Assembly (NCBI GenBank): GCA_002723275.1
Contig: PBNZ01000017.1
Coordinates: forward strand, 38,832-102,831
Origin: Planctomycetaceae bacterium
Lineage (GTDB): Bacteria; Planctomycetota; Planctomycetia; Pirellulales; Pirellulaceae
DNA length: 64,000 nucleotides
Reading direction: 5' to 3'
The notes beneath the pieces are model-generated. The model had not been told where the DNA came from. It saw only the letters and a list, made by a program, of their open reading frames with translations, and did no database searches. The stretch's first letter is position 1. Every line of letters starts with the position of its first letter. A program made the position numbers and the translations under genes. Positions 8,691-18,829 of the stretch are shown here, in pieces.

Positions 8691-10139
8691 CTAGGTCAGA
8701 ATTTCCTCGACTACACGACCGTGGACATCCGTCAAGCTCATATCACGTCCACCATAACGGAACGTTAATCGCTCGTGATCCAGTCCAAGCAGATGGAGGA
8801 TCGTGGCATGCAAATCGTAGATCGTGACGGGGTTTTCCACTGCATGCATTCCGAATTCATCGGTCTCCCCAAAGGCCATGCCACCTTTAACTCCGCCGCC
8901 GGCAAGCCAAATACTGAATCCGGAAGTATGGTGATCTCGACCATGCTCATTCCCCGTATGCGGCGTGCGTCCCATCTCTCCCGCCCACACAATCAACGTT
9001 TCATCAAACAGCCCTCGTTGCTTGAGGTCTCTGATGAAGGCAGTGATGGGTTGATCGGTCACCAATGCATTTTTTTCGTGGTCTCGCTTGAGCTGAGAAT
9101 GCTGATCCCAACTCCCATTGTCCAAGCCAACCGGATTGGCAGTCACCTCGACAAAGCGAACCCCAGATTCGAGCAACCGTCGAGCCCGCATGCATTGCAT
9201 CGCGTAAAGGCGAAGATCTTTATCTTCCGCATGAAGACCGTACATCTCTTGCGTCGCGGCGGTCTCCTGCGATAACTCGAGCACATCAGGAATCTCTGTC
9301 TGCATTCGGAACGCCATTTCGTAGTTCCGAATCGCTGATTCAATTTCAGCATGATCACCCAGCTCTTGAGCGAATCCTCGATCCTGCTCAAGCAACCACT
9401 GCAGCTTGAGCTGTTGTTGATTTCCTCGGGCAGGAACGATGTTTTCCAAGGGTGCGCCTTCGGCACGAATCGATGTCGCCTGATAACTGGCTGGTAGATA
9501 GCCGTTGGAGAAATTCTCTTTCCCTCCCGGAGGTACCGACCCACTGTTGAGCAAGACGTAACCGGGCAGATTCTCGTTTTCACTCCCCAGACCGTAGGAT
9601 ATCCATGAGCCGAGACTGGGCGATCCGGCGCGTAAGCGGCCCGAATGCAGGAAGAGATTACCAGCAGCGTGGAGCGGCAACTCAGCGACCATCGACCGAA
9701 TGACAGCGAGATCATCAATGCAGGTGGCCGTGTGGGGAAACAAGGAGCTGACGGGAAGTCCCGATTCGCCATAATTCTGAAATTCCCACGGACACTTCTT
9801 CCACTTTCGGCTGGGGGTGGCCGGCGATTTACGGCCCGCACGTTCCGCCCAATCACCTAGCTCCTGACCATGGTGCCTGGTCAAAACGGGCTTGGGGTCA
9901 AACGAGTCGATATGAGAGACACCACCAGGCATAAAGAAGAAGACAACATTCTTGCACTTGGGAGCGAAGTGATGAGGTGCGATGTTCGACACCGGAGCCC
10001 CATAACTCTTATCGGCCATCAGCGAAGATAACGCCATCAATCCAAACCCGGTTGATGTTGTGGCCAACATCTGCCTGCGACTCATCGGAGACGGCATTCG
10101 TCCCGGGCATGGTTTCGGAGTTCCACCTGAGGCATTCAT
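8691..10139 (-). CDS. DUF1501 family exported protein (first copy)
   Basis: A 482-residue protein of the DUF1501 family (PF07394), abundant in planctomycetes and distantly similar to the alkaline phosphatase/sulfatase superfamily; its biochemical role is unproven. The N-terminus has a twin-arginine-type signal (SRRQMLATTSTGFGLMAL, RR at 21-22). Family signatures visible include VVFFFMPGGVSHIDSFDPKP near residue 70, WDQHSQLKRDH, and the His/Asp-rich GEMGRTPHTGNEHGRDHH near 390, a plausible metal-binding segment. The C-terminus has the usual SLTDVHGRVVEEILT ending. It starts 15 bases after the stop of the DUF1549/DUF1553 gene, a tight operon pairing repeated twice more in the window. Confidence 0.9.
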   Translation of the reverse strand: MNASGGTPKPCPGRMPSPMSRRQMLATTSTGFGLMALSSLMADKSYGAPVSNIAPHHFAPKCKNVVFFFMPGGVSHIDSFDPKPVLTRHHGQELGDWAERAGRKSPATPSRKWKKCPWEFQNYGESGLPVSSLFPHTATCIDDLAVIRSMVAELPLHAAGNLFLHSGRLRAGSPSLGSWISYGLGSENENLPGYVLLNSGSVPPGGKENFSNGYLPASYQATSIRAEGAPLENIVPARGNQQQLKLQWLLEQDRGFAQELGDHAEIESAIRNYEMAFRMQTEIPDVLELSQETAATQEMYGLHAEDKDLRLYAMQCMRARRLLESGVRFVEVTANPVGLDNGSWDQHSQLKRDHEKNALVTDQPITAFIRDLKQRGLFDETLIVWAGEMGRTPHTGNEHGRDHHTSGFSIWLAGGGVKGGMAFGETDEFGMHAVENPVTIYDLHATILHLLGLDHERLTFRYGGRDMSLTDVHGRVVEEILT

Positions 10140-10154
10140 GTCGCAACTTTTCAG

Positions 10155-13100
10155 CTATTGAATGTAAATGAATTCTTTCGTATTGAAGATCGCATGAGCG
10201 GCATCTTGCCAGACGCTTTCGTTGGCCAGGATCTCCTTTTGATCCGTCACCGTATCGCCCGCAAGCCGCCAAATCAAGTCGACAAAACGATCCTGCTCCA
10301 GTTCCGTCGGCAAACGGCCTAAACCGCTAAGAAACATGTATTGTACTCGCGACTCGACAGAATCCTGCGACCGTCCAATAAGTTGCTGTGCCCAGAAGCG
10401 GGCCTGATCAATCATGAAGGGATCGTTCAAGAGGGCGAGTGCTTGCGCAGGTACGTTCGTCCGATCGCGACGACCTCGAGTTGCCATCGGATCTGGAAAA
10501 TCGAAGAGGGCTAGAAATTGTGGCCCTTCCATACGTGTTACTTTCGTATAGATACTGCGGCGCCCATCCCCATCAAGAGGCCCGCTCAACAGCTTACGGT
10601 AATCTTTTTCGTCCTTGCGGTGCGGATTGATACTCGGTCCGTGCAGCTTGGGGTCCAATCGCCCAGAGACGGCCAGAACGGAATCACGAATCGACTCCGC
10701 ATCTAAACGCCGTGCCGCAAAATGGTGTAACAGGGCGTTTCCAGGATCGACTTTCAGTGACTGCGGATCCGGACGACTCGCCTGTCGAAAGGTACGACTT
10801 GTCACGATGGTTCGAATAAGTCGCTTGATCGACCAGTTGTCTTTGACAAATTCTACCGATAGATAATCGAGCAGATCAGGATGCGTTGGCTGCTCACCCA
10901 TTCGTCCGAAATCATCTGGCGTGGCCACAATGCCTCGCCCCAGCAGATGCTGCCAGACTCGATTTGTCATCACCCGCGCCGTGAGCGGATTACCAGGACC
11001 CGCAATTAATTCGGCAAGCTGTCGTCGACCACTTCCGGCTGCTGAGAACGGCTGAGTATCACCCGCAATCACCTCAATGTACCGTGCCGGCACAAGCGGC
11101 CCAGGATTCTCTGGATCTCCACCGTAGAGAACAGGAAATCCGTCGCTGTTCCCTTGATCGGCAAGTCCGGCGATGACGCGCGGCTGGGAAATCGTTGCGA
11201 TCAGCTCTCGATACTGCTGCAATAACTCGACGAGTGGTTGCTCCTCTGGAGGTTTCTCATCTGGAGTCTTATTGGGCAACAAGTCAAGTTGCAGCCACCA
11301 GTTGACCCACTGGACATCCTCATCACTGGCGCGACCCTGACTCCATGCGACCACCGCTTCACGAGCAACCGCTTGAAATGCTGTTGCGACATCAAGCTCT
11401 TCGGTGGGCGGCGACTGCCGAAACAAAGTCAAGGCGGCATTCAGTTCAGCCAACGGATCGGTCGGTGAATCGTGCAAGTAAACACGTGTGACTCCGAATG
11501 CCGATCGCCACAACTTCAAATCTTCGGGATCATTGGTCCCCGCGCGACCTGGACGGTCGGGCCAACGAGGATTATCGGATCGGGTCGTCAATTCAATAAA
11601 CGAACGGTGCGTAGGTCCCGCACTGGTGGGAAACCTTTTCCATCTCAAGGAACCATCAGCTAGGTATTCGAGGCCACCACCGGCAAATTCATTCAGGGCG
11701 CAACTGTCGACGACGGTTCGCACCATGCTACGTCCCTTACCAATCAGGCGCACGCTGACAAATTTCTTTCTGGTCGGAATCCAAGGCGAACGCAGAGAAC
11801 CATTCAGACGATTCGACACCCCATCGGTATACAGACCAGCCGGGAGCAATTCGCTGACAATCTTGTCTCCTTGATCGGCCAGAACAAATTCACCAGCAGG
11901 GCTGGGGCCATTCAACAATCCAAGTCCAGCTGTCGACCAGCCCGAGGCTGTTGAGGCACCGAAATCCGTCCACAGTTCAAAGTTGTCGGCGTTTGACTTG
12001 AGCCGTCGAGCTTGTTCTTCTTCGTATTCAGTCTTCAGTTGCTGCCAGGTCGAAGCGAGATCGCCTGCCTGATCGCGCTGCCGAAGTCGCCCGAGCAGAT
12101 GACCGGGATCAGACCAGTCAAGGTCTTCCCGGGCCCTATGTTTCAGCAACGGAATGTCCGCATCCTTCTCTTCGTCAACAGGCACCAAAGCTTTAAGGAT
12201 GAGATCATGCGAGCCGTCGATCGTGTTAAGCCATCTTTTTGCGAGTTCCTCGCGAATTTTTAATTTGAGCTCACTCGCCGCTCGCTGGATATCCTCAATC
12301 GGTTGTGGCATGTCAATCGTATGTACGACTTGGCTGCAATTTTCAAGCATGCCGACTAGCGCGTAGTAATCTCGGGATGAGATCGCATCCAATTTGTGAT
12401 CATGACAACGTGCGCAAGAGATGGTGAGTCCTTGAAAGGCTTTGGAGAACGTGTCGATTTGATTATCGAGAGCATCAAATCGTATTTCTGGAAAATCGAC
12501 ACAATTGTCGTGTCCCAATTCCCCGAAACGCCAAAACGCGGTCCCAATAATTGATTCGTTGATCCCCAGCTTTTCGTTGAACCTGGGAGAGTCCAACAAA
12601 TCACCGGCGATGTGCTCGCGGATCAATTGATCGTAGGGTACGTCATGATTAAATGCGCGAATCAAATAATCGCGATACCGCCATGCGTTTCGCACTTCAT
12701 GATTCCACTCATAGCCATGAGTTTCCGCAAAGCGAACAACATCCATCCAGTGCCGCGCCCAATGTTCACCAAACTGCGGAGACTCCAGTAGACGCTCGAC
12801 GAGTGCATGATAGGCCGCATCGGGATCCTGATCGTAATCGGTCACGAACTGTAACACTTGAGTGGTTGTGGGAGGTACACCCGTCAACACAAGCGAAAGA
12901 CGACGCACGAGGATCGCGGCGGAGGCTGGTTCACTGGGTGAGATACCAGCCTCGCGTTGCCTTGCGTGGATAAAGGCATCGATCGGATTGTCGAAATTAC
13001 CTTGCGGGGGTATCGTCATACGAGTTGGCTGAAGACTCCACCATTCTCGTCTTTCGTCGAGGACGGCCTCCCACGAAATCTCAGCTGCCTCAGCTGCGGA

Positions 13101-13487
13101 GGGTGGTTGGTCGCGTGGATCCGGAGCTCCACCTTCAATCCACTTCACGAAATCGTCAATCACATCACCCGGCAATTTCTGATCGGGTGGCATCTCTAAC
13201 GACTCATGGCGGATCGCGTCAATTAGCAAACTGCTGTCGAGATCCCCGGGAACGACGGCGGGACCTGATTCACCGCCCTGGCGAATCGCGTCTCGACTAT
13301 CGAGTCGCAAGTCTCCCTTGGCTTCCTGAGACGCTGCCGAGTGGCACTCATAACAATACCGCACCAAAGCAGGGCGTATTCGTTTCTCGAAAAACTCAAC
13401 CTGATCAACGTCCGGATCCTCACCCAAGGCAATGGCACTTGGGGTAAAACATGCCAACGTCAAAAGAACCCATCGAATCGAATTCAT
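10155..13487 (-). CDS. PSCyt1/DUF1549/DUF1553 planctomycete cytochrome-like protein (first copy)
   Basis: A 1,110-residue exported protein of the planctomycete PSCyt1 (PF07635) / DUF1549 (PF07583) / DUF1553 (PF07587) type. The start at 13487 gives a clean signal peptide ([20 protein letters not shown]); the longer frame from 13589 would bury it. A c-type haem motif CYECH is at 45-49 in the PSCyt1 domain. DUF1549 follows, with [19 protein letters not shown] and a second CxxCH in [14 protein letters not shown] near 360. DUF1553 fills the C-terminal third ([31 protein letters not shown]). The roughly 350-residue middle segment between DUF1549 and DUF1553 looks beta-rich and is unassigned. It is followed within 15 bases by DUF1501. 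A periplasmic electron-transfer or polysaccharide-processing role is often suspected but not established. Confidence 0.9.
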   Translation of the reverse strand: MNSIRWVLLTLACFTPSAIALGEDPDVDQVEFFEKRIRPALVRYCYECHSAASQEAKGDLRLDSRDAIRQGGESGPAVVPGDLDSSLLIDAIRHESLEMPPDQKLPGDVIDDFVKWIEGGAPDPRDQPPSAAEAAEISWEAVLDERREWWSLQPTRMTIPPQGNFDNPIDAFIHARQREAGISPSEPASAAILVRRLSLVLTGVPPTTTQVLQFVTDYDQDPDAAYHALVERLLESPQFGEHWARHWMDVVRFAETHGYEWNHEVRNAWRYRDYLIRAFNHDVPYDQLIREHIAGDLLDSPRFNEKLGINESIIGTAFWRFGELGHDNCVDFPEIRFDALDNQIDTFSKAFQGLTISCARCHDHKLDAISSRDYYALVGMLENCSQVVHTIDMPQPIEDIQRAASELKLKIREELAKRWLNTIDGSHDLILKALVPVDEEKDADIPLLKHRAREDLDWSDPGHLLGRLRQRDQAGDLASTWQQLKTEYEEEQARRLKSNADNFELWTDFGASTASGWSTAGLGLLNGPSPAGEFVLADQGDKIVSELLPAGLYTDGVSNRLNGSLRSPWIPTRKKFVSVRLIGKGRSMVRTVVDSCALNEFAGGGLEYLADGSLRWKRFPTSAGPTHRSFIELTTRSDNPRWPDRPGRAGTNDPEDLKLWRSAFGVTRVYLHDSPTDPLAELNAALTLFRQSPPTEELDVATAFQAVAREAVVAWSQGRASDEDVQWVNWWLQLDLLPNKTPDEKPPEEQPLVELLQQYRELIATISQPRVIAGLADQGNSDGFPVLYGGDPENPGPLVPARYIEVIAGDTQPFSAAGSGRRQLAELIAGPGNPLTARVMTNRVWQHLLGRGIVATPDDFGRMGEQPTHPDLLDYLSVEFVKDNWSIKRLIRTIVTSRTFRQASRPDPQSLKVDPGNALLHHFAARRLDAESIRDSVLAVSGRLDPKLHGPSINPHRKDEKDYRKLLSGPLDGDGRRSIYTKVTRMEGPQFLALFDFPDPMATRGRRDRTNVPAQALALLNDPFMIDQARFWAQQLIGRSQDSVESRVQYMFLSGLGRLPTELEQDRFVDLIWRLAGDTVTDQKEILANESVWQDAAHAIFNTKEFIYIQ

Positions 13488-13616
13488 TGCGGGTCTCGTT
13501 CGAGAACACGGATATCGGCTAACGCCTAATTCTAAACTGGCTGATCTTTGCTTTTCATGGTTGAAAATGACGGGACAGCAAGATTTCAATGAATTAACGT
13601 CCGCACGAGTGACAAC

Positions 13617-16058
13617 TTAGCGACTGGCATTCGCCGGCTTACGAATCACTTCCAATTTCGATTCCGAGAATAACGGCAACCCGTCACTGTCGTGCGTGGT
13701 TGCCCGCACGGTCATCGGCATATTGAACGGTCCCGATGGGTTTGTCATTTGGATCTGCAGGGTTCCTTGATCGGAGCCTGCCGGAATTGTAATCGGTTCC
13801 GCCATAATCCCGCTGAAATGCTGGGGCATCATCAATTCCACAACCATAGGCTGTGGTGCAAGCTGCCCTCGCTTGACGGTAACGTTCAATGCCGTGGACG
13901 AATCAGGTTGCACAACAATATGCTTTGGCGAGATATCAACTCCAGTCTTCATGGGAGAGGTCAGGATAATGATTTGATCATTCGAAGAATTCGCACTAAA
14001 ACTCACTTTGTGCTTACGCCCTTCTTCATCAATCAATTCACCAACCGCCATCACGACAATTCTTCCGGTTCGATTGAGTTCCAATCTTGTTGGAATCTGA
14101 ATCGAATACGAAAATTCACTCTGATCGGGGGCAACGCGCATTTCGCCGCCGCTAACTCCCTGGAGATGGCGAGCTTGACGATCGGCCAAGGAAATCTGCA
14201 AGGGCCCTTCGTAACCACCGCGGTCAACCACAAAAGGTCGAGAATGGAGACTACCTCGGTGCGCGTACTCGATGCGATACTGATCTCCCGCTAGAGTAAA
14301 CGGGGTTCGGACCGCTACCGCCAAGAGGACTTCATCACGAACCGGCTCACCTACTTTCTGGTTCATGACAGCAACGACTCGAGGCAGTTCTTCTTCCGTT
14401 GCTTCTTCTTCCGTTGCTTTTTCTTCCGTTGCTTTTTCTTCCGTGGCTGCTTCCTCTGTGGCTACTTCCTCTGTGCTCTCGACAACCACCGGCTGACCCA
14501 CGACCCGAATGGGCACCCCTTGAATTCGCGCCGTCTCGGCTGCCTTCAATGTCAATCCACCGTCTGACTTATCGGCAGGGATCAGCCCTTCCTCAATGGT
14601 CACGCCTGCGGGCAAGTTTTCCACGGAAAGCTGAATCGCTTTGTCATAGCCTGCGATACGTTTCACATTGACCGGAAGCTTAACACTCTCGCCACGAAAC
14701 AACGTCTGTGAATCGCTGGGTAACAGGAGCTTAAATTCGGGGCGTGCATTCGGAACTAAAGATAAGCGGTAGGCGTATTCAGCACCTCCGTATCCAGACT
14801 CAACGTGCCGCACCATCAATTCGACCTCACCCCCAGGCGGCATCGTAAAGGTTCCTCCTGGTTCAACCCGCTCAACCGTGGTACTTCCGGTCTCGAGCAG
14901 ACTGGCATTTTGCTGAGGATCACGAACGACAACAACGGCATCGAGGCTAGACCCGAGAGAGGCTGCTTTAAGTTCAAAAGTCACGGGAGTCTCAGGAGCT
15001 GCCTGAAGACGCCATCGATCAACTTCATCCGCCTCCTTAATTTGACCGTTCAGAATCAGGCCTCGGTCTAGCTTAATAAACTCAGGTGCGCTGGCTTCGT
15101 TGATTTCGTCATGCTGCCCTGCTGTAACGGCAAACAGATTCGAGCGGGTTCCGTCGTCGAAATTCAAATAACGAAGTTGCAAATCATCGTTATCGCCAAT
15201 TTGCATGGCCTGAGTCAGACCGTCTAACTCAGCGCCATAAAACCGAAAATGGGTCGTTGATTTCTGCTTCGCTCCTAAAGGGAAAACATGATCGATATAT
15301 TTGCCGGCTCGAATCGTCAAACGATACACATAGTTTTGAAATCCGAGGTAATTGATGTCATGAATACGAACCTCATATCGGCCATCAACCTCAGCCCGAA
15401 ATCGAACGAGAGGATCTGCACCAAAATGATCATCGTTTTCAACGATACGGGCTCCATCCGGACCTCGAACTTCGAGTCGGGCATCCAAAGGAGATTCAAT
15501 TCTCGCCGAGTTAACTGAACATGTGATAAGTTGGCCGGCGGTCGCATCAAACGACCAGATATCAACATCCTCGCGAGGAAACACACGACCATTGACAGTT
15601 ACAGGTAGTTCGACGAGTCTCGGGACGGGCGTTCCATCAATTTCCTCTTCGACCAATTCCGGTAAATCGCCAATCACAAAAGGACGTCCAGCCACGGCGC
15701 CTTGAGAAGTCCAAACTTGCCAAAAACTCAAACCGAGCGGCGCATCTTCAGCAATTTCAAAAGTCGCCTGGTGATCTTTTGGATAGTCTTCAGCTCGTTG
15801 GGAAAAAGGTTTGCGGATCATCGGTCCTTCAAACCAAATACGATCAATTTGCCGTATGCTCTCACTCGCTTTCACTCCCTGCCCAACCACTCGCAAGGGA
15901 GCACTACGATGCATATAGTGGGCACCGATTCGGACATCGACGGTCGTTCCTCGCTGGCCACCTGCCGGAAAAATATAAGACGACGACGGTAAATCAGTCG
16001 CCCAGACGGAAGAAGCAGCGAACCAGATGATAAACAAGAATGAAAAAAGCGGTCGCAT
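13617..16058 (-). CDS. Exported PPC-domain protein with Ala-Thr-Glu-Glu repeat tract
   Basis: An exported protein of about 813 residues. The start is either 16058, giving MRPLFSFLFIIWFAASSVWA as signal peptide, or 16079, seven residues earlier; neither has a strong ribosome binding site. Two regions resemble bacterial pre-peptidase C-terminal (PPC) beta-sandwiches: about 139-252 (VNGRVFPREDVDIWSFDATA, then SPLDARLEVRGPDGARI) and about 329-440 (LNGQIKEADEVDRWRLQAAP). Near residue 528-557 is a low-complexity tract of repeated A-T-E-E units, encoded by a 15-base tandem repeat. The remainder looks like Ig-type beta domains. No protease domain is visible, so it is likely a structural or binding partner. 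It is first of the minus-strand run leading into the DUF1549/DUF1553 and DUF1501 genes (gap 129 bases). Confidence 0.85.
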   Translation of the reverse strand: MRPLFSFLFIIWFAASSVWATDLPSSSYIFPAGGQRGTTVDVRIGAHYMHRSAPLRVVGQGVKASESIRQIDRIWFEGPMIRKPFSQRAEDYPKDHQATFEIAEDAPLGLSFWQVWTSQGAVAGRPFVIGDLPELVEEEIDGTPVPRLVELPVTVNGRVFPREDVDIWSFDATAGQLITCSVNSARIESPLDARLEVRGPDGARIVENDDHFGADPLVRFRAEVDGRYEVRIHDINYLGFQNYVYRLTIRAGKYIDHVFPLGAKQKSTTHFRFYGAELDGLTQAMQIGDNDDLQLRYLNFDDGTRSNLFAVTAGQHDEINEASAPEFIKLDRGLILNGQIKEADEVDRWRLQAAPETPVTFELKAASLGSSLDAVVVVRDPQQNASLLETGSTTVERVEPGGTFTMPPGGEVELMVRHVESGYGGAEYAYRLSLVPNARPEFKLLLPSDSQTLFRGESVKLPVNVKRIAGYDKAIQLSVENLPAGVTIEEGLIPADKSDGGLTLKAAETARIQGVPIRVVGQPVVVESTEEVATEEAATEEKATEEKATEEEATEEELPRVVAVMNQKVGEPVRDEVLLAVAVRTPFTLAGDQYRIEYAHRGSLHSRPFVVDRGGYEGPLQISLADRQARHLQGVSGGEMRVAPDQSEFSYSIQIPTRLELNRTGRIVVMAVGELIDEEGRKHKVSFSANSSNDQIIILTSPMKTGVDISPKHIVVQPDSSTALNVTVKRGQLAPQPMVVELMMPQHFSGIMAEPITIPAGSDQGTLQIQMTNPSGPFNMPMTVRATTHDSDGLPLFSESKLEVIRKPANASR
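14388..14475. repeat. Tandem 15-base repeat inside the PPC-protein gene
   Basis: Almost six copies of a 15-base unit (plus-strand form GCTTTTTCTTCCGTT, with variants) encode five-residue A-T-E-E-x units on the minus strand. Perfect periodicity with base changes mainly in the second half of the array suggests slippage-driven length variation. Confidence 0.8.
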
Positions 16059-16079
16059 GGGTGAATTAGAAATCATCAT

Positions 16080-16345
16080 ATTCGAATCACATCTGCGTTT
16101 TCTGGATCGCTAACGATCGTCTTAAAGACTATGAAACACGCTTATTTCGAGTGGAATCGAAGGCGTTAACAAAGTTTATTCATCAAACTGACGATCATTG
16201 TAACCAAGATAAGCTGCCCATTGCGAATCCAGTATTCCAAACCTCTCCAAAATCGATCCTTTTCGGCCCCATTCCAATGTGGAATTCAAGCGTCAAATTC
16301 TTTACCATAAGGGGTCCTCATTCGCCCCCAACCGAAAGCAGATGA
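16080..16345. promoter_or_regulatory. Divergent intergenic region between two DUF1549/DUF1553 clusters
   Basis: About 266 bases separate the minus-strand PPC operon from the plus-strand DUF1549/DUF1553 gene. Both clusters must be transcribed outward from here, so it should hold two promoters and possibly shared operators. I could not identify unambiguous -35/-10 boxes or an operator palindrome. Confidence 0.45.
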
Positions 16346-18769
16346 ATGATCGTGCGACACGTCATCCCTCTACTTCTGTTCACACTCCTGTTGCCAAGTT
16401 CAGCAGCGGCGGAAGGTCGTTTAGGTTGGTACCCAGAATCGATTTCGTTAAGCGGCCAGGACGCCACTCAAGGCCTACTCGTTGAACGAATTGATGCGCG
16501 TGGTCACGGACAGGATTTAACTCACGTCGCAACTTACCGATCGCTCGACGAAACGGTTTGCAGCGTCGACCAGAATGGAATCGTGACCGCCACGGGTAAT
16601 GGCACAACGATTATTGAAGCGACGGTCGACGATTCGGTGATTCAAGTACCGATTCATGTCGCGAATACGGCTCTTCCCCCCAAACGTCATTTCCAAACGG
16701 ACGTCGTCCCGATTCTCACTCGTTACGCTTGTAATTCCTCGGGATGCCACGGGAAGGCAGAGGGACAAAACGGTTTTAAGTTATCCGTTTTCGGTTTCGA
16801 TCCTATCGCCGACTACGCAGCCTTGGTCCAAGAAGGACGCGGCCGTCGAGTTGTCATTGCAGCTCCTGACCGTAGTTTGTTGCTAACGAAAGCCAGCGGA
16901 GTCACGGCTCATGGGGGTGGAGTACGCCTCGAGCCCGACATGCATGCGTATCAAGCTGTCCGAGATTGGATTGCTACCGGTGCAAAATTTGACACAGACT
17001 ATCCGGAAGTCGAACGCATCGAGCTCTATCCTCGAGAACGCATCCTGGACTTTGGTTCAACCCAACAAGTGCGTTTAATGGCTCATTTTGACGACGGAAC
17101 ACACCGCGATGTGACCCCCCTGGCAAGGTTCCACAGTAACAATGAAGCTCTCGCAACAGTGAACGACGAGGGTTTCATTCAGGTCGGCTCGGCACCTGGT
17201 CATGTCGCGATCATGGCCAGCTTTTTGGAAAAGATGGAAACGCTCCAGATTTTGATTCCAAATCCTCCGCAACCGGATCTAGCAACCAACACTCATTCGT
17301 CGCAACCGATTGAGCCCAAAAACTTCATCGATGAACATATCGATCGCCGACTGGGGCAACTGAACCTCCTCCCCTCCGACCAGTGCGATGACGCGACCTA
17401 TCTGCGTCGTGTGCATCTCGACATTATTGGAACGCTACCAACTCCCGCTGAAGCTCGAAAATTCTTAGACGACCCTTCAGAGAATAAACGAGCATTGCTT
17501 GTCGACGAACTTCTGGAGCGGCCTGAATATGCCACCTATTGGTCCTTAAAATGGTCTGACACTTTAAGAGTCGACCGAGGGATTCTCGGACACAAAGCCG
17601 CTTACGCCTACTATCGCTGGATTCGCGAAAGCTTCGAAAACAATCGTCCGCTCAATGAATTTGCAGCGGACATTATCGCGGCGAACGGAGCGGTTAAGAA
17701 CGCACCGCAGGCAAATTTCTACAAGGCCGTCACGGAGTCCGGAGAGCGATCTGCTGTACTGTCCCAGGTTTTCCTTGGCTTACGACTGGAATGTGCCGAA
17801 TGCCACCACCATCCCTTCGATCGCATTAGCCAAACCGACTACCACGGCATGCGGGCTTTCTTTGAGACGGTGAGTCTTAAACCAACCGCTCGCGGCGAAA
17901 TGATGATGAGTGAGGGTGACGCAAAGGTGAAACACCCTCGTTCCGGTAATGACATTCTTGCTCGACCATTGTACGGAGCACCAACGGCATCGGAGGAGCC
18001 ACGACGGGAGCTGGCAACATGGATGACCTCAACATCTAACCCCTGGTTTAGCAAGAACATTTCGAATCGCATCTGGGCACATTTCATGGGCCGCGGTCTC
18101 GTGGATCCAGTGGATGATTTCCGCGCAACCAATCCTCCTTCCAATCCCGAATTACTCGATGGCTTGTCGCAGTCATTCGCGAAAAGTGGATTCGACGCCA
18201 AAACATTGATTCGGGAAATCGTTGCTTCCAACGCTTATCAACGATCAACGACCCCTAACGCCAACAACGAACGGGACGAACAAAATTACTCACGTGCACT
18301 CTTTAGACGGCTTGATGCCGAGGTACTCTTAGATGCGATTTGCCAAGTAACCGGAGTGCCTGAAAAGTTCGAAGCCAATCCTCTTGGCATTCGCGCTATT
18401 GAGTTGTGGGACAGCGGCTCAAGACACTACTTCCTAAAGTTGTTTGGGCGACCGCTTCGCAAAACCGCTTGCGAATGCGAACGAAATGTTGACGCCAGTG
18501 TGGCTCAAGTCCTACACGTCCTCAATTCCAGTGAATTGCAAAACAAATTGTCACATCCGAATGGTCAATTGGCACAATGGGCGAACGACCATCGCGACAA
18601 CACTCAATTAGTCGACGAATTGTATCTTGCCTTTTACGGGCGACGACCGACCGACCAAGAAGTGAACAATGCAGTGAATTACTTAGAAAATGGTGCCGAT
18701 CGAAAGACGGCTGTCGAAGACCTGGGCTGGAGCCTACTTAACTCCTACGAGTTCTTATTCAACCGTTAA
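16346..18769 (+). CDS. Ig-like/cytochrome-like/DUF1549/DUF1553 protein (second copy)
   Basis: An 807-residue exported protein with signal peptide MIVRHVIPLLLFTLLLPSSA. Residues about 35-110 resemble a BIG2-type Ig domain (VCSVDQNGIVTATGNGTTII). A haem-like motif CNSSGCH sits at 129-135, where the spacing is CxxxxCH rather than CxxCH. A second Ig-like segment follows (about 225-310), then DUF1549 (about 325-540) with ECAECHHHPFDRISQTDYHG near 482, then DUF1553 (about 560-790, WFSKNISNRIWAHFMGRGLV). It differs from the first and third copies by having Ig-like domains and an expanded Cys spacing in place of PSCyt1. It is followed after 60 bases by a DUF1501 gene and is divergent from the PPC operon. 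Confidence 0.88.
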   Translation: MIVRHVIPLLLFTLLLPSSAAAEGRLGWYPESISLSGQDATQGLLVERIDARGHGQDLTHVATYRSLDETVCSVDQNGIVTATGNGTTIIEATVDDSVIQVPIHVANTALPPKRHFQTDVVPILTRYACNSSGCHGKAEGQNGFKLSVFGFDPIADYAALVQEGRGRRVVIAAPDRSLLLTKASGVTAHGGGVRLEPDMHAYQAVRDWIATGAKFDTDYPEVERIELYPRERILDFGSTQQVRLMAHFDDGTHRDVTPLARFHSNNEALATVNDEGFIQVGSAPGHVAIMASFLEKMETLQILIPNPPQPDLATNTHSSQPIEPKNFIDEHIDRRLGQLNLLPSDQCDDATYLRRVHLDIIGTLPTPAEARKFLDDPSENKRALLVDELLERPEYATYWSLKWSDTLRVDRGILGHKAAYAYYRWIRESFENNRPLNEFAADIIAANGAVKNAPQANFYKAVTESGERSAVLSQVFLGLRLECAECHHHPFDRISQTDYHGMRAFFETVSLKPTARGEMMMSEGDAKVKHPRSGNDILARPLYGAPTASEEPRRELATWMTSTSNPWFSKNISNRIWAHFMGRGLVDPVDDFRATNPPSNPELLDGLSQSFAKSGFDAKTLIREIVASNAYQRSTTPNANNERDEQNYSRALFRRLDAEVLLDAICQVTGVPEKFEANPLGIRAIELWDSGSRHYFLKLFGRPLRKTACECERNVDASVAQVLHVLNSSELQNKLSHPNGQLAQWANDHRDNTQLVDELYLAFYGRRPTDQEVNNAVNYLENGADRKTAVEDLGWSLLNSYEFLFNR

Positions 18770-18818
18770 CCAGCTGAAGCGACGGCACCCACAAGATGGT
18801 TTACGTGCCCGCTTGAGC

Positions 18819-18824
18819 GGAGAG
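18819..18824 (+). promoter_or_regulatory. Ribosome binding site of the second DUF1501 gene
   Basis: GGAGAG lies 5 bases before ATG 18830 and supports that start. Confidence 0.6.
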
Positions 18825-18829
18825 CTCAT

